Shown here: positions 62,641 to 64,000 of the stretch, in pieces
Layout: each line of letters opens with the position of its first letter
How positions within the stretch are numbered: position 1 is the stretch's first letter
NCBI GenBank assembly: GCA_030737835.1
Contig: CM060847.1
Span: 9,872,704 to 9,936,703 of the forward strand
Length of the DNA: 64,000 nt
Direction: 5' to 3'
DNA from: Acorus gramineus
Lineage: Eukaryota; Streptophyta; Magnoliopsida; Acorales; Acoraceae
Position numbers and translations under genes: made by a program
Notes under the pieces: generated by a model
What the model was told of the DNA's origin: nothing
The model's input: the letters and a program-made list of their open reading frames with translations, nothing else
Databases searched by the model: none

Positions 62641-63164
62641 TTATATGCACTTTAAATATACATAAAAAAAATCCACCAAAGTGTATATGACCTCAAACAA
62701 CTGAGTACATGACAATATATGGGCAATTTTGGGGCAAGATGCATCAAATTTCAAAATTATATAAAGTCCAAAATAAATGTGCATAAAAAAGCAATACAAT
62801 AAGGTTTCCCATTGGATTCTACAATAACAGTAACACATTAAAATAATGTAATGGTAATAATGTTAAATCAGGTCATCTCTTGACATTTTGTGAAAGCATA
62901 AATAACTGATACAAAAGTTTGGTAGCTCAAAAGGAAAAAAAAAATATATATATATCACCACACCAATTAGTCTGTGTTCTGAACTTTGGATCGTCAAAGA
63001 ATGACCTGTTAGCATCTTTAATATCACTCCTGCTGAACACCACAGCACAGATACTGTAAATCGCAAGGCTGCTGTTTGTGAACATGTTGAGGTTGCAGAG
63101 CTCTGCGAATCCGATCTGATCCGCCTATATAAATATTTATAGCTCTCTTGTTATTTCCACTGCA
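62641..63164 (-). other. 3' flank of the MAP kinase gene
   Basis: Non-coding sequence downstream of the stop at 63165, probably 3' UTR for the first few hundred bases. It includes a (TA)n-like tract near 62943-62958. No other gene is seen. Confidence 0.4.
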
Positions 63165-64000
63165 TCAGGCGTATAATGCCTCGACTTTGTGAGTCAACCC
63201 ATCAACCACCTCCTCTGTGTGTTCTGTGATCGGCTGTTCCTGCCAAATCAGAAAAGCAGGAGATATTCCATCACCGAAATGTAACTTGTGCTCATACAAT
63301 CAAATAATGGGGGAGTGTTTGCTCGATATAAAGCACACACCATCCTCCAAACTAATTGGGGAATGTGTAAAACTATGAGAAAATTGAAAATCCCCTTTCA
63401 TTCTCACTGAATTTGGTAAACAGTAATGCATGGATAGGCAGATATCACATTATAAGCTCACCTCTGAATCCCCTCTTGCCTTGACAACCACACACTTCGA
63501 TGCACTGATGCTTGCACTCTTCAAGAGGCTACGTGCACTACAATTTGGTTTGTTTAAACCATTTTCCGTACCCACATTGTTCCTGCATTCGGGTCCCTCT
63601 CCCTGCTGGGACCTTGGAGGGCTTTTCATGGTTGTGGCGACAGATTCTGTGGTTCTTTTTTCAAATTCCTTGTTTTCATCAGGAATGCCATTAGATGCAC
63701 CAACCCGCTCCCTGGAAAAGAAGAAATCAAAAGAGTAATTGATGATGGTTCAATTGGGAGAATTGGTTCAAATCGAACATTCATTGGGACCAATCAGTTC
63801 AATGGGGGGGGGTGGGGGATCAAGTGATTAGTTATAGTTCAATGACATTATCACAATTACTTGCCTGGGCAATGATGCATGCTGCCTCTGAAGTGGAGTG
63901 CTTCTTTCACCCTTACCATAGTGTTCCTCTAAATGTGCAAACTGCCGCTTGAATCGATCAACTCCACTGTTGTTCCAAAGAAAAACAGATTAGCAAGTGA
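63165..64000 (-). CDS. Group D (TDY) MAP kinase, MPK8/MPK9-like, C-terminal part only
   Basis: Partial gene entering from the right edge. Exons are 63966-63865, 63711-63462 and 63239-63165 (stop). Together they give about 140 residues of the C-terminal extension. The first exon carries the group D signature [15 protein letters not shown] followed by [10 protein letters not shown], just after the kinase domain. The second starts ERVGASNG and holds the conserved [12 protein letters not shown] and SKCVVVK blocks. The last exon, [20 protein letters not shown], matches the end of MPK9-type tails. The kinase domain and its TDY activation loop lie outside the window. Group D kinases act in stress and ROS signalling, and MPK9 in guard cells. 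The intron between the first two exons uses a GC donor. The frame is intact throughout. Confidence 0.88.
63712..63864 (-). other. GC-AG intron in the MAP kinase gene
   Basis: The exon ends TTGCCCAG and the intron begins GCAAGTAATT, a strong GC donor (AG/GCAAGT). The intron ends CTTTTTCTTTTCCAG-like before GGAGCGGGT. Only this junction joins LPR to ERV as in all group D kinases. The GT two bases further on would break the frame. Confidence 0.8.

Noticed and set aside
1-64000. tRNA, rRNA and CRISPR-type arrays
   Set aside because: I looked for cloverleaf-type motifs, conserved rRNA blocks and regularly spaced repeats and saw none beyond the simple repeats and MITEs listed.

Overview
The window is nuclear DNA of a flowering plant, most likely a eudicot. 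Intergenic DNA is AT-rich, genes carry many GT-AG introns, and there are several kinds of miniature DNA transposon and one 14.3-kb Ty3/Gypsy element. Four protein-coding host genes can be read with confidence: (1) MOTHER OF FT AND TFL1 (MFT), + strand, 7717-9099, four exons, 173 aa; (2) an organelle-type RecG DNA helicase, - strand, 42081-14275, 17 coding exons, 993 aa; (3) an At4g28100-type GPI-anchored protein, - strand, 49718-47658, two exons, 321 aa; (4) the C-terminal end of a TDY-type (group D, MPK8/MPK9-like) MAP kinase, - strand, entering at the right edge and stopping at 63165.

Layout. 1-7.4 kb is intergenic, with a Harbinger-like MITE, a long-hairpin MITE and a hAT element with clean 8-bp target duplications. 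MFT follows, with a G-box/ABRE promoter and an RY array in intron 1. 9.1-14.2 kb is intergenic with hairpin and nested MITEs. The RecG gene occupies 14.3-42.1 kb. Its intron 10 holds a Tat-lineage Ty3/Gypsy element (20423-34696, LTRs of about 1.0 kb, 5-bp target duplication ATAAC), in the same orientation as the gene. RecG intron 8 holds a Mutator-like element carrying a decayed piece of a UGT72-type glycosyltransferase gene. 42.1-47.6 kb and 49.8-54.4 kb are intergenic with MITEs. 54.4-62.2 kb looks like a promoter and leader of an unidentified + strand transcription unit, followed by repeat-rich DNA, including a 1.6-kb hAT element that sits inside an exon-like stretch.

The most unusual object is the gene on the opposite strand of the Ty3/Gypsy element (22503-25726). 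It encodes a plant-mobile-domain (PMD) protein with a coiled-coil tail. It appears to have its own TATA box, leader and leader intron, so it looks like an independently promoted gene carried between pol and the 3' LTR. Extra antisense frames are known in Tat-lineage elements. The private promoter and leader intron are what I would check.

The host gene order MFT - RecG - GPI-anchored protein - group D MAPK recalls two duplicated Arabidopsis segments: MFT close to MPK8, and a GPI-anchored gene next to MPK9. The window may therefore preserve an older, unsplit arrangement. The genes do not form a pathway. MFT acts in seed ABA/GA signalling, RecG in organelle DNA maintenance, the GPI protein at the cell surface and the MAPK in signalling.
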